A stretch of DNA of 64,000 nt, taken from the NCBI GenBank assembly GCA_021234155.1, contig JAJEKV010000051.1, positions 8,452,105-8,516,104 of the forward strand. The letters are read 5' to 3'. Shown piece by piece: positions 1-12,009 of this stretch. Origin of the DNA: Isoetes taiwanensis (lineage: Eukaryota; Streptophyta; Lycopodiopsida; Isoetales; Isoetaceae). Position numbers and translations under genes: made by a program. Below the pieces are notes generated by a model. The model ran no database searches. It was given only the letters and a program-made list of their open reading frames with translations, and was not told the DNA's origin. The first letter of the stretch is position 1. Each line of letters begins with the position of its first letter.

Positions 1-420
1 CTAAATTTTGTTAGATTCTATATAGATTCCTTAGATTCTATAGATTTTCAAGGATTCTCAAAGATTTTATGAAGATGCACTTAGATCCTACTAGATTCTC
101 TATGATTCTCTTGAGATTCCCATAAATTCCCTAATTTTGTTAAGGTTCCTCTAGCCTCCTAAAGATCATCTCAAGATTCCTCTAGATTTCCCATATTTTC
201 TATGTAGATTCTCCTAGATTCCCTTAGATTCTATGAAGATTCTTCTACATTCTCAAAGGTTTTATAAAGATTCCTATAGAATCTCAAAGATTCCCTTGCG
301 ATTCTCATAGATTCCCAAAGATTCTCTTGAGCTTCCTTTAAATTTCAAAAATCTATGGAGATTCCCCTAGATTCTTTTAAATTCAAGATAGATTCCTAAA
401 ATTCTAAGTTTCCAAAAAGA
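1..420. repeat. AGATTC-rich degenerate repeat
   Basis: The stretch consists of many imperfect copies of AGATTC with spacers such as CCT, TCT or TTAG, every 10-20 bases. The same kind of sequence occurs at 15885-16115, 23650-23890 and 30380-30545, each time just to the right of a copy of the TATA module. This one therefore probably belongs to a module copy lying to the left of the window. It resembles the clustered subterminal repeats of some DNA transposons, which is inference. Confidence 0.75.
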
Positions 421-695
421 AACTTAGTATCAAGATCACATTAGCTCCAACTCATGAGGAACGATGCCAAAGCACCACCATTGGGAAGTTCTCACGAGAG
501 GAACCAATGGTGTGGGTCTCACCTTCATCCAGAACCCCCCATCGCAAGTTATAGAAAATTTTGAAGTCCGATTATAAAAAAGAAGCTTCCTAGAAAGTCC
601 ATCTATTAATGTTGGTGCCACCTCATTACCTTTTATTAAATAAGGGTGCCACCTCACCTCTTTTTAATAAAGAAATTGCAATTTAATAAAAAATT
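421..695. other. No gene; short repeat phrases
   Basis: No recognisable coding sequence. The phrase GTGCCACCTCA occurs twice near 612-660 and again near 901 inside the adjacent module, so this is probably part of the same repeat family. Confidence 0.5.
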
Positions 696-1110
696 TAATG
701 GTTAGGATTTTTCCTCCCCTTTTGATCCAACGGTTAAGATTGATTTGCACCAAAAAGCACCTTTTAAGGGACCTTCCTTGCATCTTCCCTTTAAAAATCA
801 AGGGCCAAGATTTCACACGCCTCATCAATTTTTCATGGATGGGGTGCATGGCCCATGCATGGCCCATGCATGCCCCCATCAAAAAAAAGGGCCATTTAAG
901 TGCCACCTCAAAAATTAGACGGATAGGATTAATCTCTACCCACATTCAACCCCCCATAGGACCCATCAAATAATTGTATATATATAAGAGATATATACAA
1001 GTTTTTGTACTATGAGGGGTTTACTGCAAGAGGTGTACTACAAAGGAATTTTGCAAATTCAACAGGCTGCAAAGACTTTATTAACCTGTTATTGTTTCTT
1101 TGAGTAGTTG
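696..1110 (-). promoter_or_regulatory. TATA module copy 1 (subtype A)
   Basis: First of six related copies in the window. From left to right it holds CCAACGGTTAAGATTGAT, a cluster of GCATGC/CATGCATG motifs at about 841-885, GACGGATAGGATTAATCTCTACCC, and the core TAATTGTATATATATA at 971-986 followed by ACAAGTTTTTGTACTATGAG. The flank to about 1110 is shared with the copy at 8.7 kb. Read on the minus strand the core gives a TATA box followed by a leader. Whether it works as a promoter is inference. The window ends before any gene it might serve can be judged. Confidence 0.6.
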
Positions 1111-3185
1111 TACTATGAGTAGTTGTACAATCAATGATTATAGGAGAACAATCTTCGCATAATAATTTCAGCAAAAAACGTGGTTAATTCATCCTCAAAT
1201 TGATCAGCATAATGTCCCTATATAGGAAAGCACAAAACCTTCTTATTTGGTTTTCTCTCTCTTTACTATTAAAAATGCGAATAATATGTACCTTTCCCTC
1301 ACATTTATGCATAGATATATTTTTTTGGATGGTCACATATACAATTCCACTTTCTCTCTCCCAACAGTTGTAGTTTTATATGTGTTTTGAATGCCTACCA
1401 AATTAAATATATCCATTGACAATCCCCAAGTACCCAAAGATCAAGAAATTATCGCGGCAACTTTTAAGCTATCCTTACTTTATGATATGAATATCATGTT
1501 CAAGCAAAACTATAATAGAATTAGCTCCTTCCCATTCCAATAAAAAAAAAGGAAGGAAGAAGAGACGCCTAAGCATGATGCATTGTTTCTTAGTTCTACA
1601 TCAATCAAATTCAACATCAATTTGAAGTAGCGTGCATGAAAAACATTTGTACAAATAATTTAGCAAGATAGAAGTAAAAGTCACTCCATTCAGCAAGGTT
1701 AAATTGAAAAGGCAAGCTAAAATTTGAATTAAACGGGAAGAGTCGAGCTATAGCCGAAGAAGCCAAAGTAAAAAATAGCATTTGATGCATGATGTCGAGA
1801 AAATACATGATAACAACATCCATGCAACCTACCAAGTAGTTCCACAACGTCTAATACTACACAAAGCCATGTTTTCTTACATGGTCATATTTAAACAAAT
1901 TCAAGTGTTGCGCATTTACTTAGTCGTCAATTGCTACCATTTGCTAGCATTCTAAATTAATTCAAGTGTTGCAATTGAATACGAAACCCAAAAGGCAATA
2001 GTGGTTGCGACTTTGCATTGCCACTAAAATCAAGGCCAATAGTGTTTCCTCGTTAGTTTTGAAGTGAAGTGCTTAGCTTAGTTTTCCATTGCTAGTAGCA
2101 GTCAATATGCTTGTGACTCATTCAAAGGGTAATGAAACAACAAGTCTTCACATGTGCGCCCACTGCACATGCAAACACACAACATGAAAATGATATCATA
2201 GAATTGGGGCAGTGTAGGCGACACCTCTTGAGTGTGTATTGGCAAATATGTTCGAGGTGTTTATTCACACTAATTGACCACACTAGTTCACACTAGTTGA
2301 GGTGCTTATTCATGGTGACTTAGTAAATGGATGTTAGCCAACTTGCATAACATTTTAGGTTATGTTGTGTTTCTGCATGATTTCAGCATGTGTCTTTCAG
2401 GCATGATGTTCAATAATTAAAGCATCTATGGTCCAAAGCATTGTGGAGTTAGTTTTATGCAATGTTGGAAGTAGAAATGCATAAATATCGTATCGATGTA
2501 TAAGGCAATCTTAAGAAAATAGTTGCCATCTGAAGGAGAACTTACGCAATCTCTTAAGTGGCAAGGTCAATGTGCATATGGAAACCGTGGATCGTCCAAC
2601 TATAAGTCCAGGTGGAACCGAAAAGGGAGGTAGGCTTTGCGTAAATATCTAGATTTTCAACTATAAGTCCGGTGGATCCGAAAGGGAGTGTCGACTTTGC
2701 AAAAATATCTAGATTTTCAAGTTCATGGTAGACATGCAATGGACTCGAAACTCAATAAGCATACCTATCGATGTGATAAAGAAATTTTTAATAAATCGCT
2801 AAAATTCCGGAGAATAGATCCTATTATTAATATGACCGGCTGGGGAGTAGTTCCATAATAGTCAATAGGCCTTTCCATATCAACAGTTGTCATCCAGGTG
2901 GCACCATATCAAAGAATATTAGTAAGTCGTTGGACTATGAACTTTGGATCTTAGTAACAACAAAACTGTATGGCGGTGATTCTCGAGACGTTTTTCCCCT
3001 TCCCAAAGGGCGTAAATATGACTAGTGGCGTAAATATTTCACATCAAATATGCAAAGCCAACACAAAGCTAATACAACCAATAAATTCCAATGAATTTGT
3101 TCTAGGCTTATTAAAGAGACTAATTTGTGCCAGTTATGGGCGAAATTGTAGCTCAACCAACTAAGCTGCTACTCGAAAGAATTGT
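1111..3185. other. Intergenic or intron-like, no gene seen
   Basis: AT-rich sequence with only short scattered reading frames and no protein motif I recognise. The only structure noted is the small tandem repeat at 2598-2718. Confidence 0.5.
2598..2718. repeat. Two-copy tandem repeat, 61-base period
   Basis: Two imperfect copies (2598-2657 and 2659-2718) begin AACTATAAGTCC and end AAATATCTAGATTTTC. They differ at about a dozen positions. Confidence 0.85.
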
Positions 3186-3188
3186 GGG

Positions 3189-3446
3189 ATGATATCATTT
3201 GGTCGGGCTAATAAACTTAATGTACAAGCAAGAAGAATCTGGTGGACTCCCATGTCTTTGGGTGTGAAGAAGTTCTTCCCTAGTACTGGAGAAGGTTCAA
3301 GCAAAGATACACCATGTCCTGAGATTACTAGATTGGCTGAAGTAGAAATTCTTGAAACTGATGAAGCAAATGCTGCCAGTGAGGAAGATGCTGACGAAAA
3401 TCTGATCATGCAACCCAACCAGGTTTATTTTATAGCCTCTACTTGA
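3189..3446 (+). CDS. Possible exon, unidentified acidic segment
   Basis: An 85-codon open frame whose second half is acidic (LAEVEILETDEANAASEED) and reads like coding sequence. A possible splice donor follows the codons for MQPNQ near 3420. No domain is recognised. It overlaps a frame of similar length on the other strand, and its neighbours on the minus strand are gene fragments. I treat it only as a possible exon relic; it may be chance. Confidence 0.2.
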   Translation: MISFGRANKLNVQARRIWWTPMSLGVKKFFPSTGEGSSKDTPCPEITRLAEVEILETDEANAASEEDADENLIMQPNQVYFIAST

Positions 3447-4038
3447 AGCTTGCTTTATGCATATTCAGCCTTGTTTTTCTGTTTAATATGTTTGTTGGTG
3501 AAGGGCGATAAGCTGAGTAAAATAACTGCTGGTAAGAGAATTAACAACCAAAAAAGAAAAGGCTAACCAGCTCACATGTTTCAAGTAGCAGTTCAACCAT
3601 ACCAGACCCACTAAAAACGATACACCCCAAATTTGCGGTAAGAGGCGAACTCTTTTCACCTAATCCATAAGAGGATGAGATCGTTCGCTTTCGCCGGGCG
3701 ATGTCAAACTCCCCAGAGACGTAAACACCAAGATTTGTGAGCTTAATGTCCAAACTGTATGCACCGCAAGAATCACAAACTCGATTTCATATCTTTGAAA
3801 TGAAGGCCTACCATTGATTGCATTTGCTTCTCTCCTAATAAGCTGCCATCGCCCACAGTTACGAATGCAAGATGCAGGATTATTCGCTCCTCAAATCTAA
3901 ATCATCTCCCTTGGAATTTGTACCCTCCCTTTGAAGGCTAAATAATCCGTAAGATCGGCTCTCACACATGGATCTTTCTTGCTCCACCGCAAAGAAGCAA
4001 CTCCCGGCTACAACATTTTAGATGCAAATTTTGAGTCT

Positions 4039-5246
4039 TTAAGGAATCATAAAATTGCAATTATTCTCAACAAAAGGACTACTATGGGCATTCTCTATAT
4101 ATATTGCATCCAATGCAGATATAGACAAACCTAAATGCATGGATTTGCAACCACTACATTCTGCATCTGAATTGTAAATGTGTAGAGCACCTATTTTCCT
4201 GACAGCTAAATTAACATTATGAAGAGGCACAGGTTCAAGACTATTGACATCCCAAAGGCTTGTCGCCTCCTCTTCTCCAACAACTAGCTTTCCTTCATTT
4301 CTCCATTGCAGTGGAGAACTGAAATCCATTTGCGTCACTGCTGTTATATCATATAAAGATATAACTTTGAGACCACTGCCCCAGATGCCAAAAGTGGACC
4401 ACATGCTATACCACCAGAGAGGGCAATCACCAAGATCGGTCCTCCTTGCCACCCACCGATGACATTGACTCGACAAATCGCTTTCGACAAACTGCCGCAA
4501 GGCATTACTACTCAACAAACTGCCGCAAGGCATTCCATCAGGAGATGATCTATCTTTCGAGGACAATGTGCCTTCTAGGCTAGTTGGTGTAGCGGGCCAT
4601 GGTTGAGACTCCGAATGGTAAGCGGCTATAGATTTATCATAAAAGTTACAAGAACAGAAAGCAGGATCAAGGGCACTTCTGCAAAGCGGCGACAACATAC
4701 TTGGTTGAACATCCATCCGTACAAGAGCCCCGACACGATCAACAGCCTTGCCATACATTAGCAAAGAGTCCATCGGGACCTTTATATTGTGTCTTCTCCG
4801 CAAAGACAATACATGTTTATGATGCAACAGATTGTTTGCTCCAGTGTTACAAATGGCGGCATCCTGAAAATAGGTCTCAATTTCTTCAACCATTATTGAA
4901 ACATTCTCATTTGTCATATTTCACATGAAACGCTTTGGCATTAAACAATTGTCAATAACCGGTAATTCATTTTCTCATTGCCTTTTGCATTGCTTTTAGC
5001 ATTGTTTAATCCTCGGTTAAAAGCATTCTCTCCATTAACTAGTCCTTGGTTAATTATCGCTCGATCTGGACTCACCTAGTTTTGTGCACATGAATTTCTC
5101 AATGCTAGAAAGTTTCATCTGAATGTCAGAAAGAATATCTTTTGAAGGATTGGCAACCTGAATTATTTCTCTAGTCTCCTTTAATTCTGCAGCCAACTGA
5201 TTGACCCTCCCTTCTAACAGAGCAAGCCTTTCTTGAAGTGAAGATG
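4039..5246 (-). pseudogene. KIN14B-interacting WD40-like protein fragment
   Basis: Two blocks on the minus strand appear to belong to one plant protein resembling KIN14B-interacting protein At4g14310 (transducin/WD40-like family). The upstream block, 5246 to 5076, reads as a coiled-coil exon containing ERLALLEGRVNQLAAELKET and ILSDIQMKLSSIEKF. It ends at a good splice donor, G|GTGAGT, at 5075. The second block, 4917 to 4039, is a 292-codon frame with FGIWGSGLKVISLYDITA, LQWRNEGKLVVGEEEATSLW and a Cys-rich end. The family assignment is from memory of the conserved central region and is not certain. The N-terminal part is missing: PPR debris starts just upstream at 5784. I interpret this as a truncated fragment and not a working gene. 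Confidence 0.5.
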
Positions 5247-5783
5247 AGATGTTCCTTAATCACTTCCAAAACCAATGCTAAGCCTACGAACAATAAAGAA
5301 TCTTTTTGCATCCATCATAACAGACAGTGCGGGATCTTTTTCTATAGGTAACAGTTAAGACAATCCCTTGAATACACATGTCAACCTAAAGGAAAAACAT
5401 GCATCTTTGTGGCTAGGCATAAAACAAATTTAAAAATCTTAGAAGCATCCAAAGTCCGTCTGCTTAACTATTTATCAGGAACCGATAACACATATTCACA
5501 CAAATACCTAGCATTGTTTAATCGGCGGCAAGATGGGCTTAATTAGAACTATCCCAAACCGCCCATGCTTATAAAAATACAACATCCGAAGGGGAATGGT
5601 CTGGACATGCAATGGCCTGAAGGACATGGCTTAATATTTGCCGACGAGAGAAAGATAGAGCACAAATTACAAAGGTTCAAGTCATCTTTAATTAGTGTAA
5701 CTACTATTAGCTCAGCGGCAAAGTTGCCAGAAAACATAAGAAAAATAACCATCTCTGAAAGGAAAAAGAATCTATAAGAACAC
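5247..5783. other. Spacer between two gene fragments
   Basis: No conserved coding motif recognised on either strand between the WD40-like fragment and the PPR fragment. The short open frames here overlap on both strands and look like chance. Confidence 0.4.
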
Positions 5784-6485
5784 TCAACAAATAGAAAACA
5801 TACCCGATAAAAACTTCGACCACCAATAATCTGTCCTTCCACCATTCCAGAATCTTTGCATACGTATAGATTTAATTGCTCGCATCCATGTCAATCCGAA
5901 GTTCATAACTAATGCACAACTTACGTGCATCATGTTGTGGATCCATTTATCTTGAGCTAAGGATCCCAACCAAGTACACACATCCATTACAGTCATGTAC
6001 GTTATCGTATTTGGTTGTGGTCCTGTAAGTTGCATTTGTTGAAAATGCTGAAAGGCCGCATCATAATAACCACAAAGTTTGTATGCTTGAATCAAGGCAG
6101 TCCATAAAACCACGTCTCGTATATCCATTTGGTAAAATCGCAACTCTGCACTCTGAATTTGTCCACCCTTACCATACAACGTTGTGAGACTGTTCCCCAG
6201 TTCAACATCTAGATTTAAATTGTCCTTCTTAATAAACTCATGTACCTTCTTAACTTGAACTATGGCTTCTGCATTACATTCAGGAGCAAGGCCAATCAAG
6301 ATCATTTGTTCTAATAATTGTAGAGCTTGGTGTAGGACCCATTCCTGGCATATGCAATGACAATGGTACTCCACGAAACAGAAACAGCATCCTTCTGAGG
6401 CATTTCATCAAACAATACGTGTGCCCCTACCAAGCATCCATAGTGGACATATGCAACCAACATTGTAGTCCATGAGACTACATTT
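5784..6485 (-). pseudogene. PLS-type PPR protein fragment
   Basis: Minus-strand reading from 6485 gives VVSWTTMLVAYVHYG, then LFDEMPQKDAV, an SWSTIVIAYARNG repeat, and then the 196-codon frame 6374-5784 with GNSLTTLYGKGGQIQSAE, RDVVLWTALIQAYKLCG and FQQMQLTGPQPNTITY. These are alternating P, L and S pentatricopeptide repeats, a family of plant organellar RNA-binding factors that is very large in ferns. No targeting peptide and no E or DYW end is visible. The frame shifts at about 6375, and after the TYMTVMDVCTWLGS motif the sequence drifts into non-PPR text. Only four or five repeats remain, so this is a fragment. The same strand carries rbcS upstream and a WD40-like fragment downstream. Confidence 0.8.
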
Positions 6486-7448
6486 CGATGAGACTACATT
6501 TCGATGAGAGGAACTGTATACAACACCATATCTCCTTCAAATACCTGGTCTGCCGTAATAACCTGCACACCACCACTTCATATCTTATGGCATGAACAGT
6601 TTTCCCATAGAAAATAGCATCTAGCCAATCTTGCTCACATCAAAATAGTTGAACGCAGATTCTAAAACCCAGCAAACAGAGAATGATTCTCCACCCAAGC
6701 ATAATATTTTGCACACGAATTTTGGCACATGTACTTGGTAATTCACACAACTATCTAGAGAACCAAACAAAAGTGGCATGCTTCCTTCCGGTTGCATTGC
6801 ATCTGTTGCGGCTTCGATCAATTATTCCATTCCCACTGTGGAAAGGCCTCCCCCAAGTAAACATATCAGAGAATGTTCTAAGTCAAAACAACAAGCACAA
6901 TCATAAGGGAATCGTGAAATGAAAACGGGTCCGATCCCGCACTCCACATGTTATACAAACCTTATATATTTAGTTCTTTGAAAAGCTTCAAACCCCAAAG
7001 CATTCAGTGGAAGGCGCCATAGTCAAAATGCATCAAGGAAAGCACATGCAAACATTTCCGGATTTACAAACAGAAGGAAACCGCCGCTTGGAAGCCCATA
7101 CCTTGGTAGTCGAAAAACCAATTTGGTTTCAATGCTCCAAGAGCAAATCGTCAATTCAAGATTATAAAACCTCCTGAACGCCAATGATCACTAGTTAATG
7201 CTATTGCTCAATCTCATTGCATGCATACCTTGAGAGTTTGACAAGGACATTAATGAGAACAATGCAAAAAAAAACACTTCCAACTTCAAGACATCTGCGC
7301 CTAGAAAGAGTTTGGATTTTTATTAAATTAAAACCATGGCATTAAAAATCTTGAAATTTATTGAAAATGGAAGCAGATGTTCATTGAACATTCATTTGCC
7401 ATGTTACATAAATTATGGTCAGAGCTTTTAGCACGGTAAAGAATCATA
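6486..7448. other. No gene recognised
   Basis: Lies between the PPR and rbcS relics. The imperfect local duplication GATGAGACTACATTTC occurs near 6475-6500. No protein motif is recognised. Confidence 0.4.
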
Positions 7449-8435
7449 CTATCTTCGTGTAGGCCTATGCACTATAGAGGCCACACATTGTGTCTGCTTT
7501 CTTGGTATCAAATCCAAGCATCCCGATATAGCAGTTAGGATAAACTTTTTGCATTCATCAATCTCTCTCAAGACCAAGGCGGGATCATTGCATCCAAACA
7601 TGGGAAGCTTCCACAAGGTCCAATAACGTCCATCGTAATAACCGTGCATCCTAGAATTCTCTCTCAATATATGCCCACCCTACAAAATATAACCTCATAA
7701 GAAAAAGTGAGTAGATCCCGGAATAGGCAACATATTTAAAATGCGTAATGATAATAAAAACTCATTTCTAAATTATAGATGGTGATCACGGCATTTCCAT
7801 ATTAGATCGATGACACAAAGATAGGACCAAGCAAACAAATAGATGTAGAGTTTTGCTAATCTAGCTGCGAGATCTTATGCCATCCACTAACCCAATGAAA
7901 AAGAAAACGCAACTTTCATCTCCCAATATTTATATTACCTTGTCAAACTCGAGACGGGGATCCGCCTTTGGAAATCATATAGTCAATCTCCTTCGAATAG
8001 AATCGAGGGAAGAAAGTGGAGGAACATAAGACAAAGTTTCAAATCTCGATTGGTGGCGGATTCACAATGCGCAGGAGGATCAACATAAAATGGGAACCAC
8101 GGAAAGAAAATGAAGAACCCGAAGCTCAAAAAGAAGAAATAAAACTTACCGCATGCATGTTTCGGCCACATTCTCGATGAGTTTTTTGCTTCAATCTGAG
8201 GGCTTTGAATTGAAATAAGATTTCCAGCAAAGGGATCTTACCGATGGGGACGATCTAAACGTGGAAGGAGATACAAATGAAGTGTTCACACCTCACGATC
8301 CGCACAGCCTCCACGCTAACCCATACCACAGGCCACGCCAAGAAATAACCGCCATAGCCCAAAAACAAAGGCAAGAGCTACCCAACCGCCATAGCCGCGG
8401 CTTCATCCGCAACCTACCAAAGACAATGGGCGGGG
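7449..8435 (-). pseudogene. rbcS: RuBisCO small subunit relic, three exons
   Basis: The small subunit of plastid RuBisCO. Exon 3 (7679-7449) encodes [11 protein letters not shown], then [17 protein letters not shown] and [15 protein letters not shown], ending at TAG; its acceptor is TTTTGTAG. Exon 2 (about 8068-7939) encodes RFETLSYVPPLS and KEIDYMISKG, then the WIP/LEFDK region, with donor GACAAG|GTAATA. The exon 2/3 boundary matches the usual plant rbcS intron site. Exon 1 (to donor 8150) reads as a Ser-rich transit peptide only if frames are switched, and its start is not fixed. Several single-base changes break the frame: one base short at AAAAAG near 7540, one extra at AAAGCAG near 7493, two short near 7955-7965, and more at the exon 2 start. 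Module copy 2 lies just upstream and would supply the TATA box. Either a decayed copy or unpolished sequence. Confidence 0.85.
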
Positions 8436-8800
8436 GCGGATGCGAGGCGATTTGGCGGGGGATTATTGGGGGTTTCAACGTGGGCCATCCGGATCCGAGA
8501 TGGACGGTCCAGATGAAATGCCCCAATTTCAAGGGCCGAGATTAAAAGCCCCAAAATAAGGGGGCTGCTTGGGGTGATTCGACGTGTCACTTTCTGGACC
8601 GTCCATCTCAGAGATGGACGGCCGAGATCAATCTCTACACCATGTTGGTAGACCAAATATAATTGTATATATATAAGGATATACAAGTTTTTGTACTATG
8701 AGGGGTTGTACTATAAGAGGTTGTACTAGGAGGGATTTTGCAAAGTCAACAGATTGCAAAGACTTTATTAACCTGTTACTATTTTTTTGAATGAGAAATT
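8436..8800 (-). promoter_or_regulatory. TATA module copy 2 (subtype B), upstream of rbcS
   Basis: It holds an imperfect AAAAGCCCC/GGGGGC inverted motif (8545-8570), the palindrome CCGTCCATCTC-A-GAGATGGACGG (about 8600-8622), CGAGATCAATCTCTACAC, and the core AATATAATTGTATATATATA at 8656-8675 followed by a direct-repeat tail of TTGTACTATGAGG type. Read on the minus strand the TATA core lies about 230 bases upstream of the rbcS exon 1 region, a plausible promoter distance. The right flank (to about 8795) matches module copy 1 closely and then diverges. Confidence 0.65.
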
Positions 8801-8824
8801 ATACCATGTGAAACCCAAATACAT

Positions 8825-8950
8825 AAACTTCAAACACTAAACCTGACAGTAACCTCTAAAATCTTAAACCCTTAAACCTAAACCAATGCTAGTAGTCAAT
8901 ACTTACTCTGACAGTAAATCTTAAGCCCCTTAACCTAAAACCCATGTATC
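8825..8950. repeat. Degenerate telomere-like stretch
   Basis: Several phrases of CCTAAA/CCTTAAAC type (for example TTAAACCCTTAAACCTAAAC at 8872-8891) resemble the plant telomere repeat CCCTAAA but are irregular. The stretch also holds an internal duplication around CTGACAGTAA. It may be chance AC-rich sequence. Confidence 0.3.
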
Positions 8951-11439
8951 AAAGGACATTACAGACCTTGGGAACCATAGATATTTACCTTAAGGATACT
9001 TAGTTCCAACCAATCAATATATATTGAACATGTAGATGGGCAAATTCTTGGTCAACAACCATAGCCAACTTGGATCAACCTCTCAAGTCAATCTCGCTAA
9101 GAACAATCTTCTTTACGCAAGGATGTTTGTTGAATGCCCTTAGAAAAAGTAGGCTACTAAAATAGCATACAGAAAGTGTGTGTACAAAATGGAATAAAAT
9201 AAAATGCACAGATAGTTTGAAGTGTTAGAGCCAAAGATTATTGTCGAGGAAACTTTAACTTGCATCCTTCTTTTTTTATATCAAGCATCCCAAGATTACA
9301 CTATGGCAATAAAAATCGGGCAGGAAGTTAAAGCCCAAGTACGAACTAGTAGTTTTGCATTGCTACCAAAGATGTGACATCCGACAGAAGGTCTATCATG
9401 CCAACTATTAGTGTTCTAAAGGATGAAAGAGTTTGTCTATACTTTAATCAAGAGTTTGTTAGGAATGTTTTATAATGTGATGGGACAACCTTATGAATTG
9501 GCAATAATTATAATGGTAGTTAAATGGCAGCTTCTTAACTCCTGATGTGAAATCTAGCTCTAAATAGAATGGATTGTGTAGAGTTTAGGATATTATTGCA
9601 TTAAGACGGTGGTAGTTTATCTATTTATTAGACTTTGGCTTTGTCGACGTGTGTAAATGTAATGGGTAGTCAACACGAATGTACTTGAAGCGAGATTAAA
9701 TAGATATGTGAAGATGTTGCAAATGTTTACACGTTTATAAATATGGTCAAAGGTTTATAAATATGGTCAAAGATCCAAGTAAACGATGAGCATAATATTA
9801 GACTATACTTGGGCTAATGGCCTTGCAAGATTTAATAGCCAAATCTTTTTACCATGCTTAAGAAGGTCTAAAGTTGAGTGTCAAAAATTAAGTTAGCAGA
9901 AGTCATCCTTCAGAGCTAGTAAAGTGGTTCAAAGCATCATAGCACTTGCAAGCATAAGTTTGAAGAAGACATTCAGTAGCTATTTCTGAAGCAGCATAAG
10001 CATTTAAAATGTACCTCCCTTTATTAATGAGATATATGTGCTAAGGAAATACAATTGATTATCTACCAGGATACAAAAAATCCCACTTTAGAATCTACTC
10101 AGGCGCATCAAATAAGCATGAGTGCCAAGCTTTCTTTGCCTCCATTTCTAGTGGGAACAACAGTCATATAAACAATAAGCGATTGGGCCCATTTCTAATG
10201 ATACACGCACATTGCACATTATATATAGAATGTGCATACTCATCTAGAACATTATCAATAGCGAATCTAATTTTCTTTCACCTATAGATTGTGGCAGATC
10301 TCCGCATTGCAAGCAAATCCTACAATAGTCCAAATAAAATGCACAAGATGTCTTGAGATGTTGCTGATGTCTTGCTATAATGGAACAATAGCTCAAAGAA
10401 AATCCTGCACAGGTCATCCACAACATGTTATTGGAGTATAAAGCAGGGTTTTTGAAATGAAAAATGATAGAGAGCCCTTACATTATGAGAGCTTTATCTT
10501 ATATACATAAATGGCAATACATTCCGGAACTAGTTATGCCATTCCGGAACAAAAACACCTTTGGATGTTGCGCCTCACCCTATTTTATCCAACATGGAAG
10601 GACTCAGTTGAAGACAAAGTTGCATTTAAAATGGACCTAGCAAAACAAATGTAAACAGCTTCGTTGATAGTGTCCATACCTTTAATATAATGCCTGACTC
10701 TTGACTCTGCATTATATGGCAAAATATAGGGAAGGTTCAGACATAATCCATTGACAAAACTATGTTTGACACTTTTATGTAAATATGTAGGGCCAACTTA
10801 CTCCCTTCCCATCACGGAAGCATCACTAGAAGAAATCTGGACATGGGTGTCAAGACTGCAATCTTCATAGCTTTAGTGATAGCTCGCATGCTTATGAAAG
10901 CATAAAGCAAGTCTGGAAATGGCCAATTTAACAACTTTCAAGTTACACACATGTTAAATCAAAAGCAAGCTTTCTTACCGAGTGCACCCTGATGTAAATG
11001 GGGAATTTGCCTTCTGAACGCATAAAATCTGGTTACGGACAAACAAAGAACATGGAGTCAATTAAAATCCAGAGCAAGATCTTAAACTAAAGAAACTAAA
11101 GGCTGGATTTGATGAATACCATAGAACCGAATAACTAAGCAACTGATAATGATCCAATGATCCAATCGTACAAATAAAATCTCAAAATTATGAAGAAATG
11201 GCAGATGTTGTTGCTTGCAACATAGGCACGATGAAATATACCCTCACCAGAGCTAGTTATAACAGCTCTTGAAGGCTCAACAAGCCATATTCCCAGGGAC
11301 ATATTTGTTTGCCATGTTCCTTGAGAAGAGCATGTGCTTCGTGTAATGCGGGTTATTTTAAGATGATGTTATGATATCTAGAAAGCAAAGCATTCAACTG
11401 GCCGTAACAAAATTTGTTGCAGCTGTAAAAAACCAAGTT
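8951..11439. other. Long gene-free stretch
   Basis: AT-rich, intron-like sequence with no recognised coding motif. A short phrase at about 9860-9885 (AAAGTTGAGTGTCAAAAATT) recurs in the tandem repeat at 30.6-31.1 kb, so at least part of this stretch derives from the repeat family seen there. Confidence 0.45.
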
Positions 11440-11980
11440 CAAGAGCGCATACCTGGTGGTTTGACTCATTCATGCTAAGCATTTGAAAAATGTATGCCAA
11501 ACAACATTTGTGGACTGACCAATGATCTTTCCAATACATGTTCTTGCACAGACAATAGATCTTTCATTTAGGAGTTATGGCCATATTTTTGCTCAACTGT
11601 AAAACTGTGGCAAGCAAAGACATTAGATCATTTGGCACTGTTTTAGCCCATTTATGCTAAGAATTTGAAAAATGGATGCCTAGCATCAATTGTGGATCTT
11701 CCAGTGACCTTTCCGCCGGATGTTCCTGTGCAGAAAATAGAGCTTTCATTTTGGAGTTATAACCATATTTCTACCCGACTGTAAAACTGTGACAACAAAG
11801 ACATTGCCTGATTTGGCACCGTTTTGGCCCATTTCTGCTAGGAATTTGGAAAATGGACGCCTAGCGTCAATTGTGGACCTTCCAGTGACCTTTCCAACGG
11901 ATGTTCTTGTGCATAAAACAGAGCTTCAATTTGGGAGTTATGGCCATGTTTCTAGTTGAGAAGTTACGGAAAGAGTCAAG
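11440..11980. repeat. Three-copy tandem repeat, about 181-base period
   Basis: Three diverged copies share GCTAAGNATTTGAAAAATG, a GTGACCTTTCC-type phrase, GAGCTTTCATTT and GGAGTTATGGCCAT. The anchor GCTAAG/GCTAGG falls at about 11475, 11655 and 11836. The copies differ by substitutions throughout, so the array is old. Confidence 0.85.
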
Positions 11981-12009
11981 CAAGCTCCAGCTAGAGATGG
12001 ATACATAAT

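Noticed and set aside
698-973. Overlapping open frames of about 90 codons on both strands
   Set aside because: They lie inside the TATA module and match its repeat sequence; no protein family.
8825-8950. True interstitial telomere array
   Set aside because: CCCTAAA-like units are irregular and few; no perfect tandem run.
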